A stretch of DNA of 64,000 bases from Acephala macrosclerotiorum (Eukaryota; Ascomycota; Leotiomycetes; Helotiales; Mollisiaceae): the NCBI GenBank assembly GCA_014904845.1, contig MU119259.1, positions 62,001-126,000 on the forward strand. The letters run 5' to 3'. Below the pieces are notes generated by a model. It did no database searches, was not told the origin of the DNA, and was given only the letters and a program-made list of their open reading frames with translations. This document shows positions 34,203 through 46,239 of the stretch, in pieces (position 1 is the stretch's first letter; every line of letters starts with the position of its first letter). A program made the translations under genes and the position numbers.

Positions 34203-35925
34203 GTTTCAATCAATGTTTGATATGAGCCGACTGCACGAACATTATCGAATCGCCTACCTTTGACGGCTGCCGCCCAACAGACGACAAACACTGACGACAA
34301 TCGACTGACGACTGCTGCTGACGACTCTCAGTAAATCTAGATTCTAGCGACAAAATCGGCGGAGGTTTTCTTTACACTTGTACATTGGGGGCTCTCCCTC
34401 AGCATTGCATGGCCGCATTTATGGCTTGTGCGTCTTTGCATAAACTGGCATTGGGAATTCGAGGATATTGCATAGGCCACTTACTGCATGTAACTTGTTC
34501 TCCTTGGGTTTTACTGGCATGGCGTTTGTGGCCGTTCTTTTTTCTCAGTACAACACAAAGAGGTCAACAAAATTGCTGGGTCTAGGCATTTTCCTGCAAA
34601 AGATCTTTTTCACCCTGCCGCATCACCTGTACATCAGAACCACATTGCTGCTGGGCTTGCTCAGGTTCGCTCTTATCACCCACATACAAACCATCAAAAT
34701 AGCTCGTTGTATTTATGACTTAGTTGTGCTTGTGATGATATGTTTTCATGTGTTGGATCAATGTGAAGATGTGTTGGTGGTAACCCGTGCAGAAACGATT
34801 CGTTGGTATGCAGCTCTAAACTATCACGCCGCTACTGTTATCATCTGCCCATTCCTAGAAGCAGGAGAGAAGGCCACCACACAGAACGTACGCCATTCAA
34901 TTGCAAAGCCATTGGCCCGTGGAGAGCTCTTTGTTTCTCAATGGGTTTTGAAATTAAAATTCCATTGTTCATGACGGAGCGTGCCCAATTCACACGGCAC
35001 CTCGACAAGTATGTAGCCAATCAATCCCACTGCCAGTCTCGGCTTCAGGGGACTTGCCCAAACAGGCTGCGATTTCTACAAGGATCCGAGCCATCACGGT
35101 CTCAAAGGGACCCCTTATTCTGAAACATTGACGATGATGTGTGAACTCGAGGAATGCTTTCAACGGTGAGGGATGACCGATGATATCCCCCTAGATGTCT
35201 AGCATACTCGAGTTTGAAAAGTGGACCGACCAAGACTAGTTTGAAGGCCTGCACAATCGTCGCGCGCCATCTAGTAGAGATCCAAAGTGCTGGATCTTGA
35301 AAAGGAGAGGGGCTCTCGCTGACCTGGCGCTGCGGGCACTCACTCACTCGTATCGCGCACTACAATAACACCACAATCTTCATTAGTACAGCCAAATATC
35401 CTTGGTTGCCAGTATCATCTGCGAATCTGCCAGCCTCGCTCAATCAAAGTTCTCTAAGAGGAAGGAGCTCATTTCTCGACGACAGCGCTGCGCTACCTCG
35501 CTACAGAATCCCTCCAACCCGAAACACCAGAGGCCACCAACGAGGGACCTCCTACTCAATTGTGCTCACTCAGCATCTTCATACATCGCCATATCCTTAC
35601 TCACTGTTCCCCGGTCTAGTAATAACGTCTGCGATTTCTGCCTCCAGTCGGACATGCGAAACGGACCGTCCGCAGTAACTCGCAAACACCGCGCCACAAC
35701 TCCGTCGGAAGATTCTGCGACTTTGGAGGATACAGAAGATACAGAGCACGGTCAAACTGGGCATTTTCCGAATTGGAGATCTTGATCGACGTTTGAAACA
35801 CACATAACTCTAAGTAGACGATTGGGCTAAGTAAGATCTGGGACTTCGGAGGGCTTCATGCATTCATAGCGAACGTCTCTCGAGCACGCGACACCTCTGC
35901 GCATCTGCGGTGATACCATATCACT
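34203..35925. other. Intergenic 1.7 kb, no supported gene
   Basis: A 168-codon frame at 34468..34974 lacks coding character. The rest contains the 3' region of the upstream gene and the promoter of the next one. Confidence 0.5.
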
Positions 35926-37382
35926 ATGTCGCTGCCTGTCGCATTGCAAAGTGTGGCCTACTATGTTCTTTCATGTGTAAGTGTCAATTTCTCGCAGGAT
36001 TATTCCCTCTCCCATACAGTCCCTAGAGCACTCCTCGGGCATGCACCTCTGCTCTCGCTCGATAATTCCAAGGACAGTGAACTAACTCTTAGTTTTAGAG
36101 CACCTGTGCGAAGATCAGCCATCGACGCAAAGCAAAGGTCCAGGCCAAGAAAGAAAGAGCCGAGAAGCATGCATTAGAAACGGAACAACCAGGCCTCTAC
36201 AGGCACCCGTCGCCCTTCAGCACGAATCCATATTGGACGGAGGAGATCATGATGGGGCCTGGTCCACCGAAGCAGAAGAACGGAAGTAAGAATGCAAGTC
36301 AGAGGGCGCTCAACACTGCAGGTCAAGGAAGCAGTTATGCTGGCAGTACTGCTATGAGCCAGTCGGATGGTCCAAGTAGTCCTACAAATATCACAGAGGG
36401 CTCACGGATATCTGGAGATGGGTGGAATAGGAAGAGATATCAGAGAGAGGACGAAGCACTTTGGGGCCACGACATTCCCGGACCAGGCCAGAGGATCATG
36501 GATGCCATTGCGAGGGCTGGAACTTCAGCAGGTCGCTTACTGGAAGGGCGATTGAGTAGAAGTGGTCCACTGAAGGAAGAGGAAAATCCATCGAATTACT
36601 ACTTAGCCAAGAACCCACCTGTGAACGACCTACACCCTCCGGTTGTCAGTACAGCTCCCGCAAGCAGAGACGAGACTAGGTGGATGCTCCAGCCTCCCCC
36701 TGCCGCAAAGGTTATGGAAGGCAAGGAGAGAGTGAACAGAAGCAGAGCAAGTAGCAACGGTAGCAGCAGGAGAGGTGGAGACGAGATTCCGCTTAGTCGG
36801 CAAGTCACTGAACGACTTGTGGATGCTAGATTACAGCGAGGAGAAACGCCATACTCCGAAATTCGTCCTGTGTCATCGAAAGCTAACACCAAGCCACCAA
36901 TCACAAAACCAAGCCCAGTGAAAGGGCGGCGAAGTGAAGGAAGTAGGAGTCCTTCTTTCGATTCGTCGACATCATCTGATGCAACACCAAGAAGGAAGCA
37001 AAAGCCTCCACCAATATCCGTTTTGCCATCTAGCAGGAGCTCTAGGGATGCGATTGAGCATGTACCAATTCCCTCAACCCCACCAGCAGCGTCATCCCAA
37101 ATCGAGATGAGGGAACAAACCTCGAGACCTGTACTTGCCACTATATTAAGCTCCTCCAATGTGCTTCCACAACTCCCTATAGGAGAAGATAAGCCTTTGC
37201 AGCCTACCTCCAATAGCGCAATTAACTCAAGGGCATCCTCTCCATCTCGTCGACTCTCGCCGAACGCAAACGCTATGCCAGTAACAATTCCGAAAGTGGA
37301 CAAATTTCCTGATTCGTCTACATTCCAATTTCCACAGCCTGCATCAGTTGAAAATGCAGAGCCTACTGGCCAAGCCTCATGA
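35926..37382 (+). CDS. Unknown disordered protein with hydrophobic N-terminus
   Basis: Two exons, 35926..35976 and 36099..37382, 444 aa. Exon 1 is MSLPVALQSVAYYVLSC. The 122-nt intron (GTAAGT..TTTTAG) joins it to STCAKISHRRKAKVQAKKE. The start is thus a short hydrophobic helix ending in a Cys-Ser-Thr-Cys that could be palmitoylated, then a basic stretch. YRHPSPFSTNPYWTEEIMMG and DEALWGHDIPGPGQRIMDA are likely conserved motifs. The remaining 300 residues are Ser/Pro/Arg-rich and disordered. It is probably peripheral on a membrane. The family is known to me only as Pezizomycotina hypothetical proteins. Confidence 0.78.
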
Positions 37383-38061
37383 AGGATTTGCGGCTATTGC
37401 TTTTTATGAAACTTTCATTACATATTTCCTTGGGTTGTCAATTTCTTTCTTTTTAGCGATCGTTGCGGCATTGGGCATGACGGCTTTGCATAGGGTTCGG
37501 TGTTTGGGTTTTTGCCTAGCGTTTTGCAGGCTTTGCATTAGGTTGGAAAGCATTAGCGGATTTCTGTTGCATTTTTGAATTAGGAAATTGGAAAGGGTTA
37601 AGGCAGGGCGAGATAGCAGAGGGAAATGAACAAGAATTGAACAAGAGCCTACAGTTTCTGGTCTTTTCGATGTGCTCCTCCAAATCTGGGTCGTATATTG
37701 GGATATTGGATGTCCGAGGGGTATTGGAACAATCTCGTGCCATGAATGTCCCACTTGAAGAGGTCATCTTGCCCGTCCTCAATTGTACCAAATGTATACG
37801 TACACCGAAAATGTGTGTTCAGGCTAACAGATTTCAAACAAGTCGCCGAATATCTGTAGACATGAGACCTTGATGATCACCCTGAAATATTACAAAGATG
37901 TGGAGAATGTAATGTTCCGCAACTTCCTGAACAATCTGGTGGTACTAATATCTGAGACGCCGGAGGACATTGAAATCACGGCGTGTCATGTTCTCTAGTC
38001 GCTTTTCCCATCCGTGGTATCTAACGCCAACAATGCAATTCCCGTTCCCAGAGACACACAC
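37383..38061. other. Convergent 3' space, nothing recognised
   Basis: Only short fortuitous frames are present. Confidence 0.5.
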
Positions 38062-38685
38062 CTACAGATGCATTCCCTCTTCTGCATCGCCTGCCTCAGC
38101 CAAGGCCCTCATTCGTTCTTCCATAGCCCGCCTCAAAGCCTCGTCATCGAGCCTGCCACCTGTACTTGAGGTCCCGTTCGTAGTCCCATTCGTAGATCCG
38201 TTCACCTGGCTTGCTCCGTCCATCCTAACCTCCCCATTAACAATCCGCCCAGTGGTGAACGTCCCATCACTCCAAGCACTACTCTGCCCCTCTCCTTGCC
38301 CCTCCCCATGTCCCTCACCAACCCCATTAACCAACCTCTCCCCTCCCCTCCCTCCCTCCCCTTCCTTAACCTCCTCCGCACTCTGAAATTCCAACCAATT
38401 ACTCCCCCTCCCCTCGACCTCCGCCCTCAACAACCCAATCCTCTCCTGCATTCTCGCAATCACAACCTCATTCTCCCTAATAGCATCCACACAATCCTGA
38501 TCTGGCACCCCATTTACAGAAGTTTCGGTACCGTCTGCGAAAGGTTGGAGCTGTTCGTTGCTGTAGTCGAGGTGTGCAATGGAGTTGCGGAGTTCGGCGG
38601 CTTTGAGGTGGAGGGTTGAGAGGGGAAGGTCTTTTAGAGCTTCTGCGAAGCGTGCCGGGGAGATTGGGTGGGCTTCACTGGACAT
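38062..38685 (-). CDS. Tma17/Adc17-like coiled-coil protein (putative proteasome assembly chaperone)
   Basis: Single exon, 207 aa from ATG 38685. The N-terminal 110 residues form a helical hairpin: FAEALKDLPLSTLHLKAAEL, then NSIAHLDYSNEQLQPF, then DAIRENEVVIARMQERIGLL. The order (helix with NSI.HL..SN..L, then ENE.V) resembles yeast Tma17/Adc17, which helps pair Rpt6 with Rpt3 during 19S base assembly under stress. The rest is low complexity (GEGHGEGQGEGQ, then NGSTNGTTNGTSS), followed by a last helix, DDEALRRAMEERMRALAEAG. The family assignment rests on pattern likeness only; an unrelated coiled-coil protein is the alternative. Confidence 0.6.
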   Translation of the reverse strand: MSSEAHPISPARFAEALKDLPLSTLHLKAAELRNSIAHLDYSNEQLQPFADGTETSVNGVPDQDCVDAIRENEVVIARMQERIGLLRAEVEGRGSNWLEFQSAEEVKEGEGGRGGERLVNGVGEGHGEGQGEGQSSAWSDGTFTTGRIVNGEVRMDGASQVNGSTNGTTNGTSSTGGRLDDEALRRAMEERMRALAEAGDAEEGMHL

Positions 38686-38996
38686 TCTGGGGTTTGGGGT
38701 TCGTTGAGATTGGTTAGATAGTATGGTTGGTAGAGGCGGTAAATGGAAGGCTCTTTTGAGTGTATGTTGGTTTGTGGAACTCTTTTTATGCTGTGTAGAT
38801 GAAGGCAACGAGGGGCAGACGCGGCAAAGGTTGACGCGATCGAGGTGGTCAAAGCTCAATTATTTTGGCATGATTTTTCAGATTCCGAGATCCATTATCA
38901 ACACTATTTCTCGACCCCACGATAAGTCTGGATTTGGAGGGCTTTCTGGGAATTGGACGTATGGGTGCTTAATATGTCACGCTAGGAGGAAACAAA
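38686..38996. other. Divergent promoter region Tma17-like / PCP1
   Basis: A space of 311 bp lies between opposite start codons. No motif was singled out. Confidence 0.45.
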
Positions 38997-40706
38997 ATGA
39001 AGTGTCTGGCGCCGACAGCGATCCGGATTTCCTGCTTCAATACTCGAACCATCTTCCGACAATGTCCTAAAGTCGACAGCCTTGCAGCGAGGCTCGCTCA
39101 AGGGTTACGCCCCTATTCTGCATTCTCTACATCACGGCAGCTTCGAGTTCGGCCTACGGATAGGAAGCTATTAGGTCTATCATGGCAGAGTCCGAATTTA
39201 TGGAATCTCCCAGCTGGAGTCAGGACATTCGCCTCCCAGAGCATCATTACACGATTTGAGGACCTACCGTCCAATTACAGAGTCGAAGATGGGCTGCCAT
39301 TCCGAGAAAAGTCTCTCACGCAACCAGAAGTAGTAGCTATCTTTGGGAAGCTCCTCGAGGTCAAGACTGCGAACCGACTGTTGAGATTCATCCATGGGCG
39401 CAGGGTTGCTGGGACATTGGAGGATCCAACCTTGTCGAATCCATACCAACAACAGACATTCGAGGTTGGATTGAAATGGCTGAGAGAACATGTCCCGGTA
39501 GATGAGATAGCATGTGCGGGTTTAAGAGCTGAGCAAGAGCTTGCGGAATTGGAGCAAGATAATGTACAAGACAATCTGGCTAGTGGAGAGAGGATAGGAT
39601 TGTACAAGAAGAGTCCAACTTCGAAGAAGGAGGTCTATCAACCGAACTCGCGTTATCAACCGAATTCAAATAAGCGGAACGATGTCTATGGCAAAAGTGG
39701 ACTAGATGCAATCCGAGAAGCCAACGAGAAAGCATTCGACAAGAAGGAAGCTGAAGAGCAGACACGTCTAGCCAAAGAGGTAGGAATCCCACAAAAGACA
39801 GGAACATTAGAGAAGCTTAGCGCAAGATCGCAAGTCGAATTACGGAGACAGGGTGAGAATCCGAAGCTCAAGTACTACTTAGAACGAGCCAAGATCTTGC
39901 CCGACAAACCACCAGAGATGTCGAAGTTCCAACGCCTTTGGCCTTCTGCTCTTGTTGTGTTGGCTTTTGTTACCGGTTGCTTGTTATTTGCGCAGGTTTA
40001 TACACCTCCGAAGAAAGACTGGAGGATGTGGCCGGATGTCCCGCAATCTGCTGCTACGATTATCGGTATTATTCTTGCCAACACAATCATCTTGGGTGCA
40101 TGGAGAGTACCGCCGTTGTTTCGAGTGTTGAACAAGTACTTTATTACGGTGCCTGGATATCCGTTTCCGATGAGTCTTATTGGGAATGTGTTCTCTCACC
40201 AAACACTCTCTCATTTCGCTATCAATATGGTGGTCTTGTGGTTTGTGGGTACTCGACTACATGAGGAAGTTGGGCGAGGGAACTTCCTTGCTATCTATCT
40301 GGGTTGTGGCGCTCTTGGAAGCTTCGCATCACTCACCTCCTGGGTTTTGAAGAACAACTTCGCTTCATCCTCACTCGGTGCTTCGGGAGCTCTTTGTGGG
40401 ATCTTAGCCGCATACCTGTTGTTGAACAGCTCTGAGAGAGTGACGTTCTTCGGCTTTCCTCCAGAGAGTTGGCCTTCGATATCTGCTATGACACTGCTGA
40501 TATTCATGATTGGTCTGGATGTTGTTAGTATGAGGAAGGCGAAGAATATTGTGACGGTGGATCATTGGGCGCATCTGGGAGGTTACTTTTCTGGCATTGC
40601 GGCGGCAGGGGCGTTGAAGATGAGAGCGAGTCAGAAGGAGAAGGTTGAGATGGAGAAGAGGAAGGATTTAGGGATTATAGATCGAATAAGGGAAGGAAGG
40701 ACGTAG
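38997..40706 (+). CDS. PCP1: Mitochondrial rhomboid protease Pcp1/Rbd1
   Basis: Single exon, 569 aa. The N-terminus (KCLAPTAIRISCFNTRTIFR) is an acid-free, Arg-containing mitochondrial presequence. A soluble domain of about 250 residues precedes the membrane part. The rhomboid core begins near residue 310. It has the catalytic Ser463 in GASGALCG and His526 in HWAHLGG, with HQTLSHFAINM (the second-helix HxxxHxxxN-type motif) before them. In yeast the enzyme cleaves Mgm1 and Ccp1 in the inner membrane and so controls mitochondrial fusion. The Oma1-like proteases at 5-9 kb belong to the same quality-control theme, but are 30 kb away and probably unlinked functionally. Confidence 0.93.
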   Translation: MKCLAPTAIRISCFNTRTIFRQCPKVDSLAARLAQGLRPYSAFSTSRQLRVRPTDRKLLGLSWQSPNLWNLPAGVRTFASQSIITRFEDLPSNYRVEDGLPFREKSLTQPEVVAIFGKLLEVKTANRLLRFIHGRRVAGTLEDPTLSNPYQQQTFEVGLKWLREHVPVDEIACAGLRAEQELAELEQDNVQDNLASGERIGLYKKSPTSKKEVYQPNSRYQPNSNKRNDVYGKSGLDAIREANEKAFDKKEAEEQTRLAKEVGIPQKTGTLEKLSARSQVELRRQGENPKLKYYLERAKILPDKPPEMSKFQRLWPSALVVLAFVTGCLLFAQVYTPPKKDWRMWPDVPQSAATIIGIILANTIILGAWRVPPLFRVLNKYFITVPGYPFPMSLIGNVFSHQTLSHFAINMVVLWFVGTRLHEEVGRGNFLAIYLGCGALGSFASLTSWVLKNNFASSSLGASGALCGILAAYLLLNSSERVTFFGFPPESWPSISAMTLLIFMIGLDVVSMRKAKNIVTVDHWAHLGGYFSGIAAAGALKMRASQKEKVEMEKRKDLGIIDRIREGRT

Positions 40707-41965
40707 AGAGGGGAGGTGTTGTACATATGTATGATAGAGTCCACCAATGTGAAGATGAAAGAGCAACTCTTACACGCAAACCCCCCTGCCGTGTTTCCAA
40801 TTGTTATGGTTCTTGCCCAACGCTCAGAAAGAGCAATGAGAATTGTGTACGTCAGGGTGTCAGTAGAAAAGAGTTCATTCAAGAAGCTACCAACCATTCA
40901 ACAATGCCAAACAGCGTAATCCCACCTATATGGCTTCGATGCCACTTTCTTTAGGCGAAATGGTCCGTGCCCGAAGCCTCTGGCTCTCCTTTCCAAGCAA
41001 ACTGCTTTGCCAGCCGTCAGAAAACCTTGAAAATTTCATGATAGATTTATCAATCGTATTCTAGCTATGAGTCCCCGAGATCTTGAGATGGATTTGAGTC
41101 TCCAAGAAAAAGTAACAGGCTTCTCTCAAGAAAAGAAGGCAAGCTAGCGAACAATGCATTCAACGCTTCACAAAACAATCGGAGCTCGAAAGCTATGATT
41201 CCTTTTTGGTATTGTGCCAGATTAACCTGGATCATTAGATCCAGTCCCAAGTATTCATAAATTACTTCGCGTTAAGCCTCTTCGTATCGCACCACATTCA
41301 AGCAGACAATCTCTTAAGCAAACTCGATAATGTAAACTCCGCGTCCAAGTTGAGTTGCAACTTATAGGGCTACAACATTTAAGCAAATAGAGAATAATAG
41401 ATGTCCGAGTATCCGTAGATATCTATCTGTAGGAGTGAACAACTGCATAGCAACATCATGAGGTTCATCTCATCAGCTGAAACGTCCACCCAGTGATCCA
41501 CTGACAAGGTTGTTGTTTCGGGAAGGGCCCTTGATCTGCAGCTAATTTCGAGGACGGTCATGGGTGTCGCCATCATCGTTTTGCACCAGTGCTCTGAGCA
41601 CGCTGAGGCTGCGGACTGATTTCTCTTGGCTGTCTTGGCCAAAGCCATTTCTTGTTTTGATCAGCGAAGGGTGAGATGAGGAAGGCTAATACGAGACCGA
41701 CATGCGACTTCAATCGTGGTTCTTTTGGGACTTCTCTTTTTCTTTTTGCACCACCGAACTTTCCCTTCTTGCTTCCCCACACTCCGGCTCAGTGCGACGA
41801 CGACCCTGGGTTTGTTGACTCCAGAAGCTTGAGCCAATCACCTTCAAGCTGACCACCTCATTTGCGCCTCATTATTCACGTCGTACCTGCTGCGCGGCCA
41901 TTACGACCTTCACACACGCACCTTCCACGCAAAACCAGGCCGAGCACTTCAAATCGAGTCGAACA
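40707..41965. other. Intergenic 1.3 kb with a possible small minus-strand gene
   Basis: On the minus strand, ATG 41782 opens a Lys/Arg-rich frame (MWGSKKGKFGGAKRKREVPK). It could splice at a GTCGGTCTCG to a second frame with MALAKTAKRNQSAAS near 41648. No family is recognised and the model is weak. The 3' part is the shared promoter with the PhoD-like gene. Confidence 0.25.
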
Positions 41966-44805
41966 ATGGCTTCTCACCTACGAGATGATGTTCTCTATGG
42001 GCGCGACCACCCCGATACTCATGCCTCTGCGAGTCAATGGCGCCACCAAGAATCGGGGTCCTTTGCTCGACATGCAGGCCCGCGCGATCCAGATGAGAGA
42101 GAAGGAAGCAGAGACCTGGCGGACTTCCTAAACAAGACAAGAGTTGAGCCTCCCCCAAAGTCTTCAGGCTCTGGTGGAAGATCTGTACCTATCATGGTGG
42201 CAGGAAATGCACACAATGGAGCTGCTGGAACGCATGGATTGGATGCGCAACATGATGGCGTGGCGAATACACCTAGCACTCATGGTTCACTTGATGTGAG
42301 ATGTGGACCTCTGTTGAATTATCGGCGCATGGAGAATCAGACTTGGTATGGAAGCGTGTTGATTGTCACAAGGGGTGGGGGATTGAAAGAGAGCCCTGTC
42401 GTTCCTGAATTGCATTTGCGATTTGGACCGCGTAGTTCAAGCCATGGAACTTCGAACGGGCAGATTCATGGTACCCAGGAAACAAATGGAGTTGGCGATG
42501 AACCGTATGGAGTCGTCAATGGAATCGATTACTCGAATGGACAGCACTCGGCGGCTGGGCCTCAGGAGTCGAGCAATATTGTGTCAACGAATGGGACAAA
42601 CGGTACCGGAGTTGGATCTGAGGCTACAAAGGTGACTGGTACTAAGCTGTACTCTGATCCTGCAAACACATTCTGGAGATTCAACTTGACGGTGCCTATG
42701 GAGGAGAGCGAGTTACATTGTCATTATGAGATCCCTAGCCTGACCTTTGAGGCGGGAAAGAAGACGGACAAGCAGAGTTTCTTTGTGCCTGCTATCTCGC
42801 AGTCCATGAGAATAATGTTCCATTCTTGCAATGGATTCTCAGTCGGTACAGATGAAGAAGCTTGGAGCGGTGCTGCATTATGGAATGATGTGAATCGCGT
42901 GCATGAAAAGACACCATTCCACGTAATGTATGCATTTCTTGCTCACCAAGTTTCGAATAGCCTCTGACCGTAACAGGATTGGAGGAGGAGACCAGATCTA
43001 CAATGATGGTATTCGAGTTGGTGGACCTCTCAGACCTTGGACTGACATCGGAAACCCCCACAAAAGAAGAGAGTACCCGTTTCCAGAGTCTCTGAGAAAG
43101 CAATGCGATGACTACTATGTTAATAACTATATTCGGTGGTACAGCACTGAGCCTTTCGCGACCGCCAATGGCCAAATCGCTCAGCTCAACATCTGGGATG
43201 ATCATGATGTAAGCTTTCCTGTTCACGCGTGATTACATTACTGACCTCGTGTTAGATCATTGACGGATTTGGATCATACGTTGATGATTTCATGCGCTGT
43301 TCTGTCTTCCGTGGCATTGGAGGAGTTGCGAATAAATTCTATCTGCTCTTCCAGCATCATCTGGCACCACCTCTCTCAACATATACAACTGGTATTTATT
43401 CGCGAAAGGCTCAAAGTTTACTACTAATTCCACCCAAGATGCACCCCAAACCACCGGCCATGATGGAGTTGGCATAGATCCTAGACAACTCGATAACACA
43501 TATGTACTCCAAGAGCAGACCATCGATCCGAGTTACATCATCGGTTCCAAGCCAGGGGTATGTTCACAATGTGTTCGGTCCTTTGCCATACGCTAAATTG
43601 CTCTAGCCATACGTCGCAGAACATTCACGGAGTATCTATGCTAGACTTGGAGCAAGAATCGCATTTTTTGGTATCGATGCCCGGACAGAGGTGAACTTCT
43701 CCTTTTCCTTCACTTTAACTCTGATACTCATGATAATAGCGAACTCGGAAACAAGTTAACTACCCAGAGACTTACGATATCATCTTCAATCGTCTTCGAA
43801 AGGAGCTTTCTGAAGCGAAAACCTCTTCATCGCCGATTCAGCATCTAGTCGTCCTTTTGGGCATTCCTATCGCTTATCCTCGCTTGACTTGGTTGGAAAA
43901 CATCTTCTCGAGCCCAATCATTGCCCCAATCAAATTTCTCAACAAGAGATTCGGATTCGGTAAGTTGCATCGCACTAAGCATAATAATCCAACGCTTACT
44001 ATCTCCAGGTGGTGGCTTTTTCAATCACTTTGATGGAAGTGTGGATCTACTTGATGACCTTGACGACCATTACACAGCGGGCAATCACAAGAAAGAGCGC
44101 CTCTTCCTTGTCCACCAATTGCAAGCGCTCGCTGCTGAGTTCTCCGTTCGAATCACTATTCTTGGAGGCGACGTCCATCTAGCTGCTGTTGGCAGATTCT
44201 ACTCGAATCCAAAGTTGCATGTGCCAGTGGGCCAAGATCACCGATATATGGCCAACATCATCTCTTCGGCGATTGTCAACAAGCCCCCACCACAAGCTGT
44301 TGCAAATCTACTCGCTAGGAGAAACAAGATCCACCATCTAGACCAGGACACCGACGAGACTCTCATGAAATACTTCGACAAGGATCCCGGCACCTCGAAC
44401 AAGACCGCCAAATTTAATCATGTTACTATGCCAAGTCGAAACTGGGCTATGATCACCGAGAACGCTGGAACGTCGACAAATGGAAGTGTTCCAAATGGGC
44501 AGCTTGTGGACGGCGCCGAGTCATCTAGGCAGTCGACGCCAAGTGTTAAGGACGGTCATTCCTGGCTTCACGAAGGCGAGGTTAACGCAGGTACCAAGCA
44601 CAAAGCTGCCGATGAGACTCAACACGGTCAAGGCTCTGACGGTAGTCTCGATGTTTCCATCAGGGTCGAAATGGATCAGCATAGCAAGGAGGGAAGAACT
44701 GAGCATTACGGCATGACCATCCCCCTCTTGGCCTATGATGGCGTAGCAGAGAACACGCTGAGAAAGCGTGATGCGATTCAAGGTGCGGTTGCTCAACATG
44801 TATGA
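41966..44805 (+). CDS. PhoD-like metallophosphatase, seven exons
   Basis: Exons 41966..42927, 42977..43208, 43256..43391, 43439..43557, 43607..43690, 43740..43959 and 44009..44805, 849 aa, all in phase. The N-terminal 280 residues are a poorly conserved, partly Asn/Gly-rich region. The PhoD-type core then has HVMIGGGDQIYNDGIR (metal site), LNIWDDHDIIDGFGSY (the WDDHD metal motif), then ITILGGDVHLAAVGRFYSNP, whose GGDVH gives the last metal ligands. Such fungal proteins are cytosolic or wall-associated phosphodiesterase-like enzymes of unknown substrate. The fourth junction (47-nt intron with TACTAAT branch site) restores TYTTDAPQTTGHDG. The 110 C-terminal residues are Ser/Asn/Gly-rich. Confidence 0.9.
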
Positions 44806-45373
44806 TTACTTGAAGTGGGGGACAAATTTCAGGGAGTCTTAATCGTCACTTCGGGCGTAATGAAGGATATAACGGGTTGAGAAAGCTTTTTGTGCTACTT
44901 TTGGTGGCCAATTTGCTTATAGAGGGTAGGGAATTAGTGTAAAGATATCCATTTGCATTGTACTTATAGCATAGCGCTCGAGGGGCTCGACGGCCGATAT
45001 GTTCTCCGTCAAAGAATGTACCGTAATACCAACGAATCGACAGGCGAATCAGAATACCGGGACGATACGCTACGGTTCTCATAGGGCGAAAATGACTGTC
45101 ATTGAAACGTGATACTGATACCGCTGTACCCCAGACTTTTCTGAATGCTGCAACATGCACGAGAGTTGGGACAATGACGAGCACCCAGAGGGAAATCGAG
45201 ATTGGTTTGTACGCGGAGTTATCCGCCTCCTTCTCTTTTAAACCTGTATTTCAAGATTTCAAGTCTCGCTCCGAGAATCTTGCTTGGTACTACTCCGCGT
45301 CCTTCTCCTTCTCCCTAAAGCGCCATTTGACAATTTCGCTTCTAGTGTCGAGGCAGAAAAAGGGGTACCTGTA

Positions 45374-45534
45374 TCCCTTCCATCCCATAATCGAAGGTTT
45401 TTAAAAACCCTAAAAATCTATACCGACGCGGGGTAATTCAGAACCACTTAACACGAGAAAAGACGTCGAAAACGCCTCTTTTACCCCTCGTCAGTATCAC
45501 TTTTTAAAACCCTTCGATTATGGGATGGAAGGGA
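45374..45534. mobile_element. 161-bp foldback MITE, TA target-site duplication (mariner-like)
   Basis: The ends are terminal inverted repeats. The left arm starts TCCCTTCCATCCCATAATCG and the right arm ends with its reverse complement (45500-45534), with one mismatch in the first 34 bases. The arms continue inward less perfectly to about 45435 and 45481 (CGACGCGGGGTAA against TTACCCCTCGTC), so almost the whole element folds into one hairpin with a loop of about 45 bases. It is flanked on both sides by TA (45372-45373 and 45535-45536), the target duplication made by Tc1/mariner-type transposases. It has no coding capacity, so it is a non-autonomous MITE. Confidence 0.85.
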
Positions 45535-46090
45535 TAGATTGTTGCGTTTGTTCTTTGGTGAAGATGCAAGATGGAACCTCTCTTTGTTTGCTTAGGGGGC
45601 ATATGGGAAGAACTTAAAGTGTACGTCGTTAAGAGAAGGCCAGTGTTTCTGACTTTATGAAAGAAAATGGGATGTATGATAGATTTGTTCTCCCTGAAGT
45701 AGCTGTTGTGAGAAGTGTTAGAGAGAATTGTGAGAATCCATAGCGAAGAAAAAAGGAATGAATAATTTAATCTTAAGCTGATCTGTAGAACAGTACTTCA
45801 CAACCTTTCTCTTTCAAAAGCTTTTGTTTGCTTCGAAATCATTGTAGTAGAAGTGCCAGAACTCTAAGCAGCCGCCTACTCGCAACGTGAAAAAGGGGGG
45901 TGCTTGAAAAGTGTGGCTTGATTTAAGCGCAAATTAGTCTTGGGATATTTAGCTACTTCACAACCAATATCTTTTCTCTTCCAAACACAACAACTTCAAG
46001 TGAAGTTGCAGAAGTTCTGCATCATGTCTCGGTTATCGGAGGTCCTATGTTGTCCCTTTCGCCTAGGCTATTCCTCCTCTTCAGGGTGAT

Positions 46091-46126
46091 TTTCGGTTAA
46101 ACTTAAGGTTTAACCATCAACCGAAA
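46091..46126. repeat. Nested inverted repeat (hairpin) upstream of gene 46240
   Basis: GGTTAAAC (46095-46102) pairs with GTTTAACC (46108-46115) across a 5-base spacer. An outer pair TTTCGGTT/AACCGAAA (46091-46098, 46119-46126) competes with it. It could be a dimeric regulator site or a cruciform, or a small MITE relic. Confidence 0.4.
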
Positions 46127-46239
46127 TCGGAATAGCTTGCACAAGATGGATCTCACCCTCGGGCAAGAGCTTCCAGGTCATCATAAAGCAGCAAGCAACG
46201 CGGCGGTCTTCCACGAATGTTCCGTGCACAAGTTGCAGA

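Larger units (their letters stand above)
44806..46239. other. Intergenic 1.4 kb containing a MITE and a hairpin
   Basis: Outside the MITE (listed separately) and the inverted repeat near 46091-46126, no gene is seen. The 12-mer TACTTCACAACC occurs at 45794 and again at 45954, 160 bp apart. Confidence 0.5.

Noticed and set aside
34468..34974. 168-codon plus-strand frame
   Set aside because: Composition of random translation; lies in the 3' region of another gene with no homologous features.
36599..37303. 234-codon frame on the minus strand
   Set aside because: Antisense shadow of the coding exon 36099-37382, whose codon use and exon structure are convincing.
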